Source: Sphingomonas sp. LC-1 (GTDB lineage Bacteria; Pseudomonadota; Alphaproteobacteria; Sphingomonadales; Sphingomonadaceae). From it: a stretch of 64,000 nt of DNA. The DNA lies in contig NZ_JANZXB010000004.1 in assembly GCF_025371035.1 (NCBI RefSeq), positions 269,265 through 333,264 on the forward strand. The letters are read 5' to 3'. Within the stretch, counting starts at the first letter, position 1. Each line of letters begins with the position of its first letter. Both the position numbers and the translations under genes were made by a program. A model generated the notes under the pieces. The model made no database searches and was not told the DNA's origin. It saw nothing but the letters and a program-made list of their open reading frames with translations. Shown in pieces: positions 51,107 to 64,000 of the stretch.

Positions 51107-52117
51107 ATGAAACGGGCCGCCCCCCGGATCGCCGCCACTCTGATCGTCCGGGACGAGGCGCGCTGCATCGCGCGGTGCCTGCGCAGCGTCGCGCCCTGGG
51201 TCGACCGGATGGTGGTGCTCGATACCGGATCGACCGACGACACCGTCGCCATCGCGCAAGAACTGGGGGCGGAGGTCTATCACCTGCCCTGGCCCGACAG
51301 CTTCGCGGCGGCGCGCAACCATGTGCTGGAGTTGGCCGATGCCGACTGGAACCTGGTGCTCGACGCGGATGAGTGGATCATCGCGGGCGGCGAATCGCTA
51401 CGCGCCTGGTGTCAGGCACCGGACCGGCTCGGATGCCCGTGCCTGCACCACGAGATGGATGGAGCGGACACCAGTTTGCGCAGCTGGGTGACGCGGGTGA
51501 TCCCGCGCGGCGTCCGATATGAGGGGCGGGTGCACGAACAGGTCGCATCCCCCCTGCCCCGCACACGGGTCGGCCTGGATATCGGCCATGACGGCTTTCA
51601 CGCGGCGCAAATCGCGCGCAAAACCCATCGCAACCACGCCCTGCTGCTGGTCGATCTGGAGGAGCGGCCCGACGATCCGTATCTGGTCTATCAATTGGCC
51701 AAGGACGCCCAGATGCGCGGCGATGTGGCGGCAGGGTGCGATCATTCTCTGCGCGCGGTGGCGTTGACCGCACGAGATGCCAATTGGCGACACGAGCTGG
51801 TGATCAACGCCATACAATTGTTGGCCAAGGCGGGCCGCCTGGACGACGCGCTGGCATTGGCCGATGCGGAATTCCCCTATTGGCCGCAGTCGCCGGACTT
51901 TTTCTTCGTGCTGGGCGACCTTTTGCTCGATCACGCTGTGGCCGATCCCGCGCGGGCGGTCGATCACTGGCTGCCGCTGGCCGACGGAGCATGGGAACGA
52001 TGCCTGGCGATCGGCGAGCGCCCCGAGCTGGAGGGAAGCGTCGCCGGACGGGGCAGCCATCTGGCGCAGCACAATCTGAACGTCATCCGGTCGCAACTGG
52101 CGGCATTGTCCGTCTAG
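51107..52117 (+). CDS. Glycosyltransferase family 2 protein with TPR-like C-terminus
   Basis: A 336-residue protein (start at 51107; in-frame GTG 51065 and ATG 51083 are alternatives). Residues about 1-220 are a GT-A domain: AATLIVRDEARCIARCLRS, VVLDTGSTDDTVAIAQELG, and the DxD nucleotide-sugar site in NLVLDADEWII. The C-terminal 120 residues (GCDHSLRAVALTARDANWR, LLAKAGRLDDALALADAEFP) are helical and TPR-like, as in SunS/WecA-like GT2-TPR enzymes. Acceptor unknown. No neighbouring polysaccharide genes, so it may act on a protein or lipid acceptor. Confidence 0.82.
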   Translation: MKRAAPRIAATLIVRDEARCIARCLRSVAPWVDRMVVLDTGSTDDTVAIAQELGAEVYHLPWPDSFAAARNHVLELADADWNLVLDADEWIIAGGESLRAWCQAPDRLGCPCLHHEMDGADTSLRSWVTRVIPRGVRYEGRVHEQVASPLPRTRVGLDIGHDGFHAAQIARKTHRNHALLLVDLEERPDDPYLVYQLAKDAQMRGDVAAGCDHSLRAVALTARDANWRHELVINAIQLLAKAGRLDDALALADAEFPYWPQSPDFFFVLGDLLLDHAVADPARAVDHWLPLADGAWERCLAIGERPELEGSVAGRGSHLAQHNLNVIRSQLAALSV

Positions 52118-52262
52118 AGCGGTTTCCGATCAGCTTGGATCATCGGCGCGGAGGTGATTTCGGTCCGGGCAAGGCGCGCGAAGGGAGCGATGCACCAGCA
52201 TCGTGACCGACAAGCCACGCCGCCCCGCGCCGAACGAGGCCGCCTCCGGGACCTATCGTGCG

Positions 52263-52406
52263 TCAGCGCCGCCGGATCAGCCACCATGCCACGACCAGCG
52301 CAAGCACCGCGACCAGAACCACACCGCCAATCATCCCCGCCACGCGCAGAATGGCCCAGAACAGCGCCTCGACGAAACGGCCGACCGCGACCGACAGGCC
52401 GATCAT
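52263..52406 (-). CDS. Small membrane protein of unknown function (tentative)
   Basis: A 47-residue frame (MIGLSVAVGRFVEALFWAIL..., ending WWLIRRR) with one long hydrophobic segment and a positively charged tail, consistent with a single-pass small membrane protein. Third codon positions are strongly G/C, as in real genes. It has no recognisable ribosome site, and the plus strand carries a competing 80-residue frame (52203-52445) over the same bases. The 376-bp region 52118-52493 otherwise contains nothing assignable. Divergent from ubiA. Confidence 0.4.
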   Translation of the reverse strand: MIGLSVAVGRFVEALFWAILRVAGMIGGVVLVAVLALVVAWWLIRRR

Positions 52407-52493
52407 GGGATGGAGACGGAGTGGGAGGTCACGGACCGAAGATAGGTGCGAACGCTCTTGCGCGCCACGGGGGACCTCCATAGGCGCAAGCCC

Positions 52494-53402
52494 ATGACCA
52501 TCGAGATCGTACCCGATAGCGAGCATAAGGGGTTGGTCGGGCGACTGCCGCCCCGGTGGCGGGGGCTTGCGCTGCTGGCGCGATTCGACCGGCCGATCGG
52601 CTGGTGGCTGCTTTTCTGGCCGGGCGTCTGGGCGATCGCGCTGGCCGGCGGACTGCCGCAGCGCTGGCCGCTGATCCTGTGGTTCCTGCTCGGCTCGATC
52701 GCGATGCGCGGCGCGGGCTGCGTCTTCAACGATATTGTCGACCGCGATCTGGATGCCAGGGTCGCGCGGACCCGTGCGCGACCGATCCCGTCGGGGCTGG
52801 TGTCGGTCAAGCTGGCAGCGGTCTGGCTGAGTGCGCTGTGCCTGATCGGACTCGTCGTGCTGGTGCAGTTGCGCCCCCTCGCCGCGATCGTCGCGGTCGC
52901 CAGCCTCGCGCCGGTCGCCGCCTATCCATTCATGAAGCGGATCACCTGGTGGCCGCAGGCCTGGCTGGGCATGGTGTTCAGTTGGGCCGCCCTGGTCGGC
53001 TGGGCGGAGGTGGCGGGCGAACTCTCCGCGCCGCTCTGGCTGCTTTACGCCGGATCGATCGCCTGGGTGATCGGATACGACACCATCTATGCGCTGCAGG
53101 ACCGCGAGGACGATGCGCTGATCGGGGTGCGATCCTCGGCGCTGCGCATGGGGGCCCATGTGAAGTCGGGGGTCGGGGCCTTCTACCTCGTGGCTGTCCT
53201 TTGCTGGGCGGCGGCGATCTGGCTGGTTCGGCCGGACGTGCTGGCCATCGCGGCGCTGGCACCGGTGGCGCTGCATCTGGCGTGGCAGGTGGCGACGCTG
53301 ACGCCCGATGACGGTGCCGGGGCGCTGTACCGGTTCCGGTCGAACCGCTTCGCCGGGCTGCTGATGGCGCTGGCCTGTGCGGTGGTGGGGAGCGCAGGCT
53401 GA
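52494..53402 (+). CDS. ubiA: 4-hydroxybenzoate polyprenyltransferase
   Basis: Integral-membrane prenyltransferase attaching the polyprenyl tail to 4-hydroxybenzoate in ubiquinone synthesis. The 302-residue protein has about eight membrane spans and the two Asp-rich diphosphate sites: FNDIVDRDLDARVARTRARPI (first NDxxDxxxD) and GYDTIYALQDREDD (second). The ATG at 52494 gives the family-like start; the longer upstream frame is unlikely. A REP-like hairpin follows the stop by 6 bases. Confidence 0.95.
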   Translation: MTIEIVPDSEHKGLVGRLPPRWRGLALLARFDRPIGWWLLFWPGVWAIALAGGLPQRWPLILWFLLGSIAMRGAGCVFNDIVDRDLDARVARTRARPIPSGLVSVKLAAVWLSALCLIGLVVLVQLRPLAAIVAVASLAPVAAYPFMKRITWWPQAWLGMVFSWAALVGWAEVAGELSAPLWLLYAGSIAWVIGYDTIYALQDREDDALIGVRSSALRMGAHVKSGVGAFYLVAVLCWAAAIWLVRPDVLAIAALAPVALHLAWQVATLTPDDGAGALYRFRSNRFAGLLMALACAVVGSAG

Positions 53403-53408
53403 CCGTCG

Positions 53409-53478
53409 CCCCAGCGCAGGCTGGGGCCTTTTCGAGAGGACATCCGATCATCGCCACAGATCCCGGCCTTCGCCGGGA
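53409..53478 (+). repeat. Tandem palindromes after ubiA, possible terminator
   Basis: CCCCAGC-gcag-GCTGGGG (53409-53426) followed by CCTTTT, 6 bases after the ubiA stop, could end transcription. A second hairpin TCCCGGC-ctt-cGCCGGGA follows at 53461-53478. Both are members of the dispersed palindrome group seen near 221, 32256 and elsewhere. Confidence 0.65.
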
Positions 53479-53555
53479 TGACGACCTTGCCTTGATCTCG
53501 CGCAACGCTTTGGCGGGTTGTCGCGTTGAGGCATTTCCGTCACATCTCGAGGTCG

Positions 53556-54866
53556 ATGACCGTAGCCACGCCCGTCACCCGCTCGCTTGCCGAAAGCCAT
53601 CGCTCGATCGCCATTCCGGAAGGGGCATCCTTCCTGCGGCGGTTGTTCGCCTTTGCGGGGCCGGGCTATCTGGTCGCGGTCGGCTATATGGACCCCGGCA
53701 ACTGGGCGACCGACATCGCTGGCGGATCGGCCTATGGCTATGCGCTGCTCTCGGTCATCCTGCTCTCGAACATCATGGCGATGATCCTCCAGGCGCTGTC
53801 GGCGCGGCTGGGTATCGCCGCCGGGCTGGACCTGGCCCAGGCGTGCCGGGCGGCCTATTCCAAGCCGGTCTCGCGGATCCTATGGCTGCTCTGCGAGGTC
53901 GCAATCATCGCCTGCGACCTGGCGGAGGTGCTGGGGACCGCCATCGCGCTGCAACTGCTGTTCGACCTGCCGCTGGTCTGGGGCGTGCTGATCACCGGGT
54001 TCGACGTCTTCCTGATCCTCGCGCTCCAGCGTTACGGCTTTCGTAAGGTCGAGGCGTTCATCATCGCGCTCCTCCTCATCATCGGCGGGTGCTTCCTCTA
54101 CGAACTGATCGCCTCGCGCCCCGATCCGCGGTCGGTGCTGGCGGGATTCGTGCCCACGACCCGGATCGTGACCGACCCGGCGATGCTCTATATCGCGATC
54201 GGCATCCTCGGTGCGACGGTGATGCCGCACAATCTCTACCTCCATTCCTCGGTGGTGCAGACGCGCGCCTTTGGCCTGTCGACCGAGGGCAAGCGCGATG
54301 CGATCAAGATGGCGACGATCGACAGCACGGTGGCGCTGTTCTTCGCCTTCTTCATCAACGCCGCGATCCTGATCGTCGCCGCCGCGACCTTCCACGTCGC
54401 AGGGCGCACCGACGTAGCGGAGATCGACCAGGCCTACCGGTTGCTCGCCCCGATGCTGGGCGCGGGCGCAGCGAGCGTGGTGTTCGGCGTCGCCCTGCTC
54501 GCCTCGGGCCAGAATTCGACCGTCACGGGGACACTCGCCGGGCAGATCGTGATGGAGGGCTTTCTCGACCTGCGGCTCGCCCCCTGGCTGCGGCGGCTGA
54601 TCACGCGAGGGCTGGCCATCGTTCCGGCGGTGCTGGTGGTGGGGGCCAGCGGACAGGCGGGCGCGACCAGGCTGTTGGTGCTCAGCCAGGTGATCCTCAG
54701 CCTGCAACTGCCCTTCGCGGTGGTGCCGCTGGTCCGCTTCACCGCGGACAAGGGGATGATGGGGCCCTTTGCCAGTCCGATTTGGCTCCGTTTCCTGTCC
54801 TGGGTGATTGCGGCGGTGATTATCGTGCTTAACCTGACCCTGCTCTGGGGCATCGCCACCGGCTGA
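53556..54866 (+). CDS. mntH: Nramp-family divalent metal (Mn2+/Fe2+) transporter
   Basis: Proton-coupled importer of Mn2+ or Fe2+ with the LeuT fold. The 436-residue protein has about eleven membrane helices and the diagnostic motifs: [21 protein letters not shown] (the metal-binding DPGNW) and [20 protein letters not shown] (MPHNLYLHS, consensus transport motif). The ATG at 53556 is preferred to an upstream TTG. The local Fur-family protein may regulate it, but no clear Fur/Mur site is visible in the short upstream region. Downstream is the glycogen operon with a 91-bp gap. Confidence 0.94.
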   Translation: MTVATPVTRSLAESHRSIAIPEGASFLRRLFAFAGPGYLVAVGYMDPGNWATDIAGGSAYGYALLSVILLSNIMAMILQALSARLGIAAGLDLAQACRAAYSKPVSRILWLLCEVAIIACDLAEVLGTAIALQLLFDLPLVWGVLITGFDVFLILALQRYGFRKVEAFIIALLLIIGGCFLYELIASRPDPRSVLAGFVPTTRIVTDPAMLYIAIGILGATVMPHNLYLHSSVVQTRAFGLSTEGKRDAIKMATIDSTVALFFAFFINAAILIVAAATFHVAGRTDVAEIDQAYRLLAPMLGAGAASVVFGVALLASGQNSTVTGTLAGQIVMEGFLDLRLAPWLRRLITRGLAIVPAVLVVGASGQAGATRLLVLSQVILSLQLPFAVVPLVRFTADKGMMGPFASPIWLRFLSWVIAAVIIVLNLTLLWGIATG

Positions 54867-54957
54867 TCTTCGTCGTCTTTTGCAAAGGAATGCCGCGTGA
54901 CTTCACCCTCTGCGCGGCTAAGCTGGCGATGACCGGACCACAGGGATCGCCGAATCG

Positions 54958-57386
<2,429 letters not shown>

Positions 57387-57390
<4 letters not shown>

Positions 57391-59540
57391 AGCCACCCCG
57401 TGCCGCCTTGGATGCCCTGATCGAGGGCCGCAACGCTGATCCCTTCGCGTTGCTGGGACCTCATCAGGGACCGAGCGGCACCTTCCTTCGCGCCGTGGTG
57501 CCGGGGGCGGAACAGGTGATCGCCTTCGATCTGGCGGGCACCCGATTGGGCGAACTGAAGCAGGTCGACGCGCGCGGTCTGTTCGAGGGGGCGGTGACGG
57601 GCGAGCCCCAGCCGGTCAAATATTGCGCCAGCGGACACGGCGCGGAATGGTGGATCACCGACCCCTACAGCTTCGGCCCGGTGCTGGGGCCACTCGACGA
57701 TTTCCTGATGGGCGAAGGCAATCACTTCCGCCTGTACGACAAGATGGGCGCACACCTGATCGAGCATCAGGGGGTGGCGGGCGTCCACTTCGCGGTCTGG
57801 GCCCCCAATGCCGAGCGGGTGGCGGTCGTCGGCGACTTTAACGACTGGAACCCCGGCCGCCACGTCATGCGCCGCCGCCTGGATGTCGGCGTCTGGGAAA
57901 TCTTCATCCCCGATATCGGCGAGGGCCGCGCCTACAAGTTCGCCATTACCGGTCCGCACGGCGCGGAACAGCCGATGAAGGCCGACCCCTTCGCCTTCGC
58001 CGCCGAGCTCCGCCCCAAGACCGCCTCGGTCACCACCGCCCCGCCCGAACATCGCTGGCAGGACAAGGAGCATCGCGAGCATTGGGCGGGCGTCGATCCG
58101 CGCCGCGTGCCGATCAGCATCTATGAAGTCCATGCCGGATCATGGGACCGCGACGAAAATGGCTGGTATCTCAGTTGGGATGCACTCGCCGAACGGCTGA
58201 TCCCATACGTGGTCGAGATGGGCTTCACCCATATCGAATTCCTGCCCATTTCCGAACATCCCTACGACCCGAGCTGGGGCTATCAGACCACCGGCCTCTA
58301 CGCGCCGTCCGCGCGGTTCGGGGATGTCGAGGGTTTCGCGCGGTTCGTCGACGGGGCGCACCGCGCCGGGATCGGGGTGATCCTGGACTGGGTGCCCGCC
58401 CACTTCCCCACCGATGCGCATGGCCTGTCGCATTTCGACGGCACAGCGCTCTACGAGCATGAGGACCCGCGTCAGGGCTTCCACCCCGACTGGAACACCG
58501 CCATCTATAATTTCGGGCGGCGCGAAGTGGCGAGCTTTCTCGTCAACAACGCGCTCTTCTGGCCCGAGCGCTATCATATCGACGGGCTGCGCGTCGATGC
58601 AGTCGCCTCGATGCTGTACCGCGATTACAGCCGCAAGGACGGCGAATGGGTGCCCAACGAACAGGGCGGTCGCGAAAATTGGGAAGCGGTCGAATTCCTC
58701 CGCCAGGTCAACCGACAGGTATATGGCCAGCATCGCGGCGTCTTCACCGTCGCCGAGGAATCGACCGCCTGGCCCGGCGTCTCGGCACCTGCGCATGACG
58801 GGGGCTTGGGCTTCGGGTTCAAGTGGAACATGGGCTTCATGCACGACACGCTCCAGTACATGGCGCGCGAACCCGTGCATCGGCGCCACCATCATGGCGA
58901 GATCCTGTTCGGGCTGCATTACGCCTTTGACGAGAATTTCGTCCTGCCGCTCAGCCATGACGAGGTGGTGCACGGCAAGGGCAGCCTGCTGACCAAGATG
59001 GCGGGCGACGACTGGCAGAAATTCGCGAACCTTCGCGCCTATTATGCCTTCATGTGGGCCTATCCGGGCAAGAAGCTGCTCTTCATGGGCCAGGAATTCG
59101 CGCAGCGCGAGGAATGGTCGGAGAGCCGCGCGCTCGACTGGCATCTGCGGTCCAGTCACGCGCATGAGGGCGTCCGCTCGCTGGTCCGCGACCTGAACCA
59201 TCTCTACCGCGAGACGCCCGCACTCCACGCCCGCGACTGCGAGCGCGAGGGGTTCGAATGGCTGGTCGCCGACGACAGCGCGCATTCGGTCTTCGCCTGG
59301 CTGCGCAAGGCACCGGGCGAGAAGCCGGTGGCGGTCATCGTCAATATGACGCCGGTGGCACGGGCACCCTATCGCCTGCCCTTGCCGCATGACGGCCGCT
59401 GGACCGAGGTGCTGAATTCGGACGCCAGCCAATATTGGGGTTCCGGCCTGGGCAATATGGGCGGTGTGGATGCGAATGATGGCGCGGCCTGGGTGACGCT
59501 GCCGCCGCTCGCGACCGTCATCCTGCGTTTCGACGGCTGA
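57387..59540 (+). CDS. glgB: 1,4-alpha-glucan branching enzyme
   Basis: Introduces alpha-1,6 branches into glycogen. The 717-residue GH13 protein has an N-terminal CBM48-like module (YCASGHGAEWWITDPYSFGP, AGVHFAVWAPNAERVAVVGDFNDWN) and a catalytic barrel: HFPTDAHGLSHFDGTALYEH, DGLRVDAVASMLYRDYSR (Asp nucleophile), VFTVAEESTAWP (Glu) and LPLSHDEVVHGKGS (the transition-state Asp). GTG start inside the glgP stop. The length is normal for GlgB of this group. Confidence 0.97.
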
Positions 59541-59620
59541 TGCAGGTTTAGGCTTTTCCAAGAATATCGATGCGTTGTCAGCGCGTTACGACACCAACAA
59601 ACGGATGGGGAGACGGAAAA

Positions 59621-60883
59621 ATGGACCTGAGGCGCGGACAACCGCTGGCGCGCGATGCCATGGCCTATGTGCTGGCGGGTGGCCGCGGCAGTCGCCTGAT
59701 GGAGATGACCGATACCCGCGCCAAGCCCGCCGTCTATTTCGGCGGCAAGGCGCGGATCATCGACTTCGCTTTGTCCAATGCGATCAATTCGGGCATCCGC
59801 CGCATCGGCGTCGCGACCCAGTACAAGGCGCATTCGCTGATCCGCCACCTCCAGCGCGGCTGGAACTTCCTGCGCGACGAGCGCAACGAGAGCTTCGACA
59901 TCCTGCCCGCCAGCCAGCGGATCAGCGAATTCCAATGGTATGAGGGCACCGCCGACGCGGTGTTCCAGAATATCGACATCATCGAGAGCTATGCGCCCGA
60001 ATTCATGGTCATCCTGGCGGGCGACCATGTCTACAAGATGGACTATGAACTGATGCTCCAGCAGCATTGCGACAGCGGCGCCGACGTCACCGTCGCCTGT
60101 CTGGAGGTCAGCCGCGCCGAGGCGAGCGCGTTCGGCGTGATGCATGTCGATGAGACCGACCGCATCGTCGATTTCGTCGAGAAGCCCGCCGATCCGCCTT
60201 CCATCCCCGGCAATCCGGACATCGCGCTGGCGTCGCTGGGAATCTATGTTTTCCGCACCGCCTTCCTGTTCGAACAATTGCGCCGCGATGCCGAGACGCC
60301 GGGATCCAGCCGCGACTTCGGCAAGGACATCATCCCCTATCTGGTCGAGCACGGCAAAGCCCAGGCGCACCGCTTCTCCGCCTCCTGCGTCCGCTCCAGC
60401 GACGAACCCGGCGCCTATTGGCGCGATGTCGGCACGGTCGACGCCTATTGGGAGGCGAGCCTCGACCTGACCGACGTGGTGCCGCAGCTCGACCTGTACG
60501 ACCGCAGCTGGCCGCTCTGGACCTATGCCGAGATCACGCCCCCCGCCAAGTTCGTCCATGACATCGACGGACGGCGCGGATCGGCGGTGGCCAGCCTCGT
60601 CGCGGGCGACTGCATCGTGTCGGGATCGTCCATCCACCGCTCGCTGCTGTCGACCGGGGTGCGCACCCACAGCTTCGCGATGCTGGACGAAGCGGTGGTC
60701 CTGCCCTTCTGCCATATCGGACGCGGGGCACGGTTGCGGCGCGTGATCCTCGACCGCGGCGTCAAGATTCCCGACGGGCTGGTGGTCGGCGACGATCCGG
60801 TGCTCGACGCGCACCGTTTCCGGCGGACCGATAAGGGTATCTGCCTCATCACCCAGCCGATGATCGATCGTCTGGCCAACTGA
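59621..60883 (+). CDS. glgC: Glucose-1-phosphate adenylyltransferase
   Basis: Makes ADP-glucose, the committed step of glycogen synthesis. The 420-residue protein has [29 protein letters not shown] (nucleotide loop), [36 protein letters not shown], and a C-terminal left-handed beta-helix (SVLNGSIHRS-like region, [41 protein letters not shown]). The start is ATG 59621 with GGGGAGA 7 bases before. An 80-bp gap after glgB separates the two halves of the operon and could hold a weak internal promoter. Confidence 0.97.
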   Translation: MDLRRGQPLARDAMAYVLAGGRGSRLMEMTDTRAKPAVYFGGKARIIDFALSNAINSGIRRIGVATQYKAHSLIRHLQRGWNFLRDERNESFDILPASQRISEFQWYEGTADAVFQNIDIIESYAPEFMVILAGDHVYKMDYELMLQQHCDSGADVTVACLEVSRAEASAFGVMHVDETDRIVDFVEKPADPPSIPGNPDIALASLGIYVFRTAFLFEQLRRDAETPGSSRDFGKDIIPYLVEHGKAQAHRFSASCVRSSDEPGAYWRDVGTVDAYWEASLDLTDVVPQLDLYDRSWPLWTYAEITPPAKFVHDIDGRRGSAVASLVAGDCIVSGSSIHRSLLSTGVRTHSFAMLDEAVVLPFCHIGRGARLRRVILDRGVKIPDGLVVGDDPVLDAHRFRRTDKGICLITQPMIDRLAN

Positions 60884-60891
60884 AAGTCCCC

Positions 60892-63968
<3,077 letters not shown>

Positions 63969-64000
63969 TCGATTTGGGGGGGAGAGCGAAGCGCCCTCCT

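Noticed and set aside
52203-52445. 80-residue plus-strand protein starting GTG before ubiA
   Set aside because: Possible, but its sequence is low-complexity and the opposite strand has a better membrane-protein candidate; kept only as a finding.

Overview
The window is 64 kb of high-GC chromosome from an alphaproteobacterium, most likely a sphingomonad (Sphingomonas or a close relative). This rests on gene order and protein style: the rimI-fur-plsC-miaB-phoH-ybeY-corC run, serC-serA beside hisZ-purA, a plant/alphaproteobacterial-type GshA, TonB-family secreted proteins, and dispersed palindromes typical of that group. No rRNA, tRNA, CRISPR array, insertion sequence, prophage or plasmid origin was recognised. 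Nearly all genes are ordinary chromosomal genes, many overlapping by 1-4 bp (ATGA or GTGA junctions).

Layout. 1-11.2 kb: the end of smc; a leftward PhzF / cation-efflux / pdxH operon; a rightward pair encoding an ATP-grasp/alpha-E fusion and a transglutaminase-like protein (a partly understood peptide-ligase-type system); a small Gly/His-rich protein; a DnaJ-like co-chaperone; a YihY membrane protein coupled to fabI; a GNAT enzyme coupled to aroC. 11.2-17.8 kb: a secreted Thr/Pro/Gly repeat protein behind a near-perfect general-stress (EcfG-type) promoter, then leftward purA, hisZ, a DUF559 endonuclease-like gene, serA and serC. serA is bracketed by two same-orientation copies of one repeat, and serC has a structured leader. 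17.9-24 kb: DUF4328 protein, DUF2975 protein plus its HTH partner with two operator-like palindromes, extensin-like lipoprotein, LOG-family enzyme, a TonB-like secreted protein and typA.

24-36.6 kb: a large M16 peptidase, an Asp/Asn beta-hydroxylase-like protein, then the long rightward housekeeping run nfuA, RutE-like reductase, tsaB, rimI, fur, plsC, miaB, phoH, ybeY, corC. 36.6-41.1 kb: an accessory patch separating corC from lnt. It starts with a clearly decayed GNAT acetyltransferase (three frameshifts), followed by an unknown secreted protein, a sorbosone-dehydrogenase-like protein, a LysE exporter, a PHA-system protein and a VOC protein. 41.2-45.6 kb: lnt, metK (behind a perfect inverted-repeat operator), a formate/nitrite-type channel and trmB. 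45.6-54.9 kb: small unknown proteins, an ICMT-like membrane protein, gshA, rsmE, ppk2, a glycosyltransferase, ubiA and an Nramp metal transporter. 55-64 kb: a complete glycogen operon glgP-glgB-glgC-glgA-pgm, which converts glucose-1-phosphate to ADP-glucose to glycogen and back.

Several families of intergenic palindromic repeats are scattered through the window, usually directly after stop codons. The observations I rate highest are the GNAT pseudogene, the EcfG promoter, the ATP-grasp/alpha-E/transglutaminase pair, the HTH/DUF2975 operator pair, the metK operator and the repeats flanking serA. I found no wholly unprecedented system.
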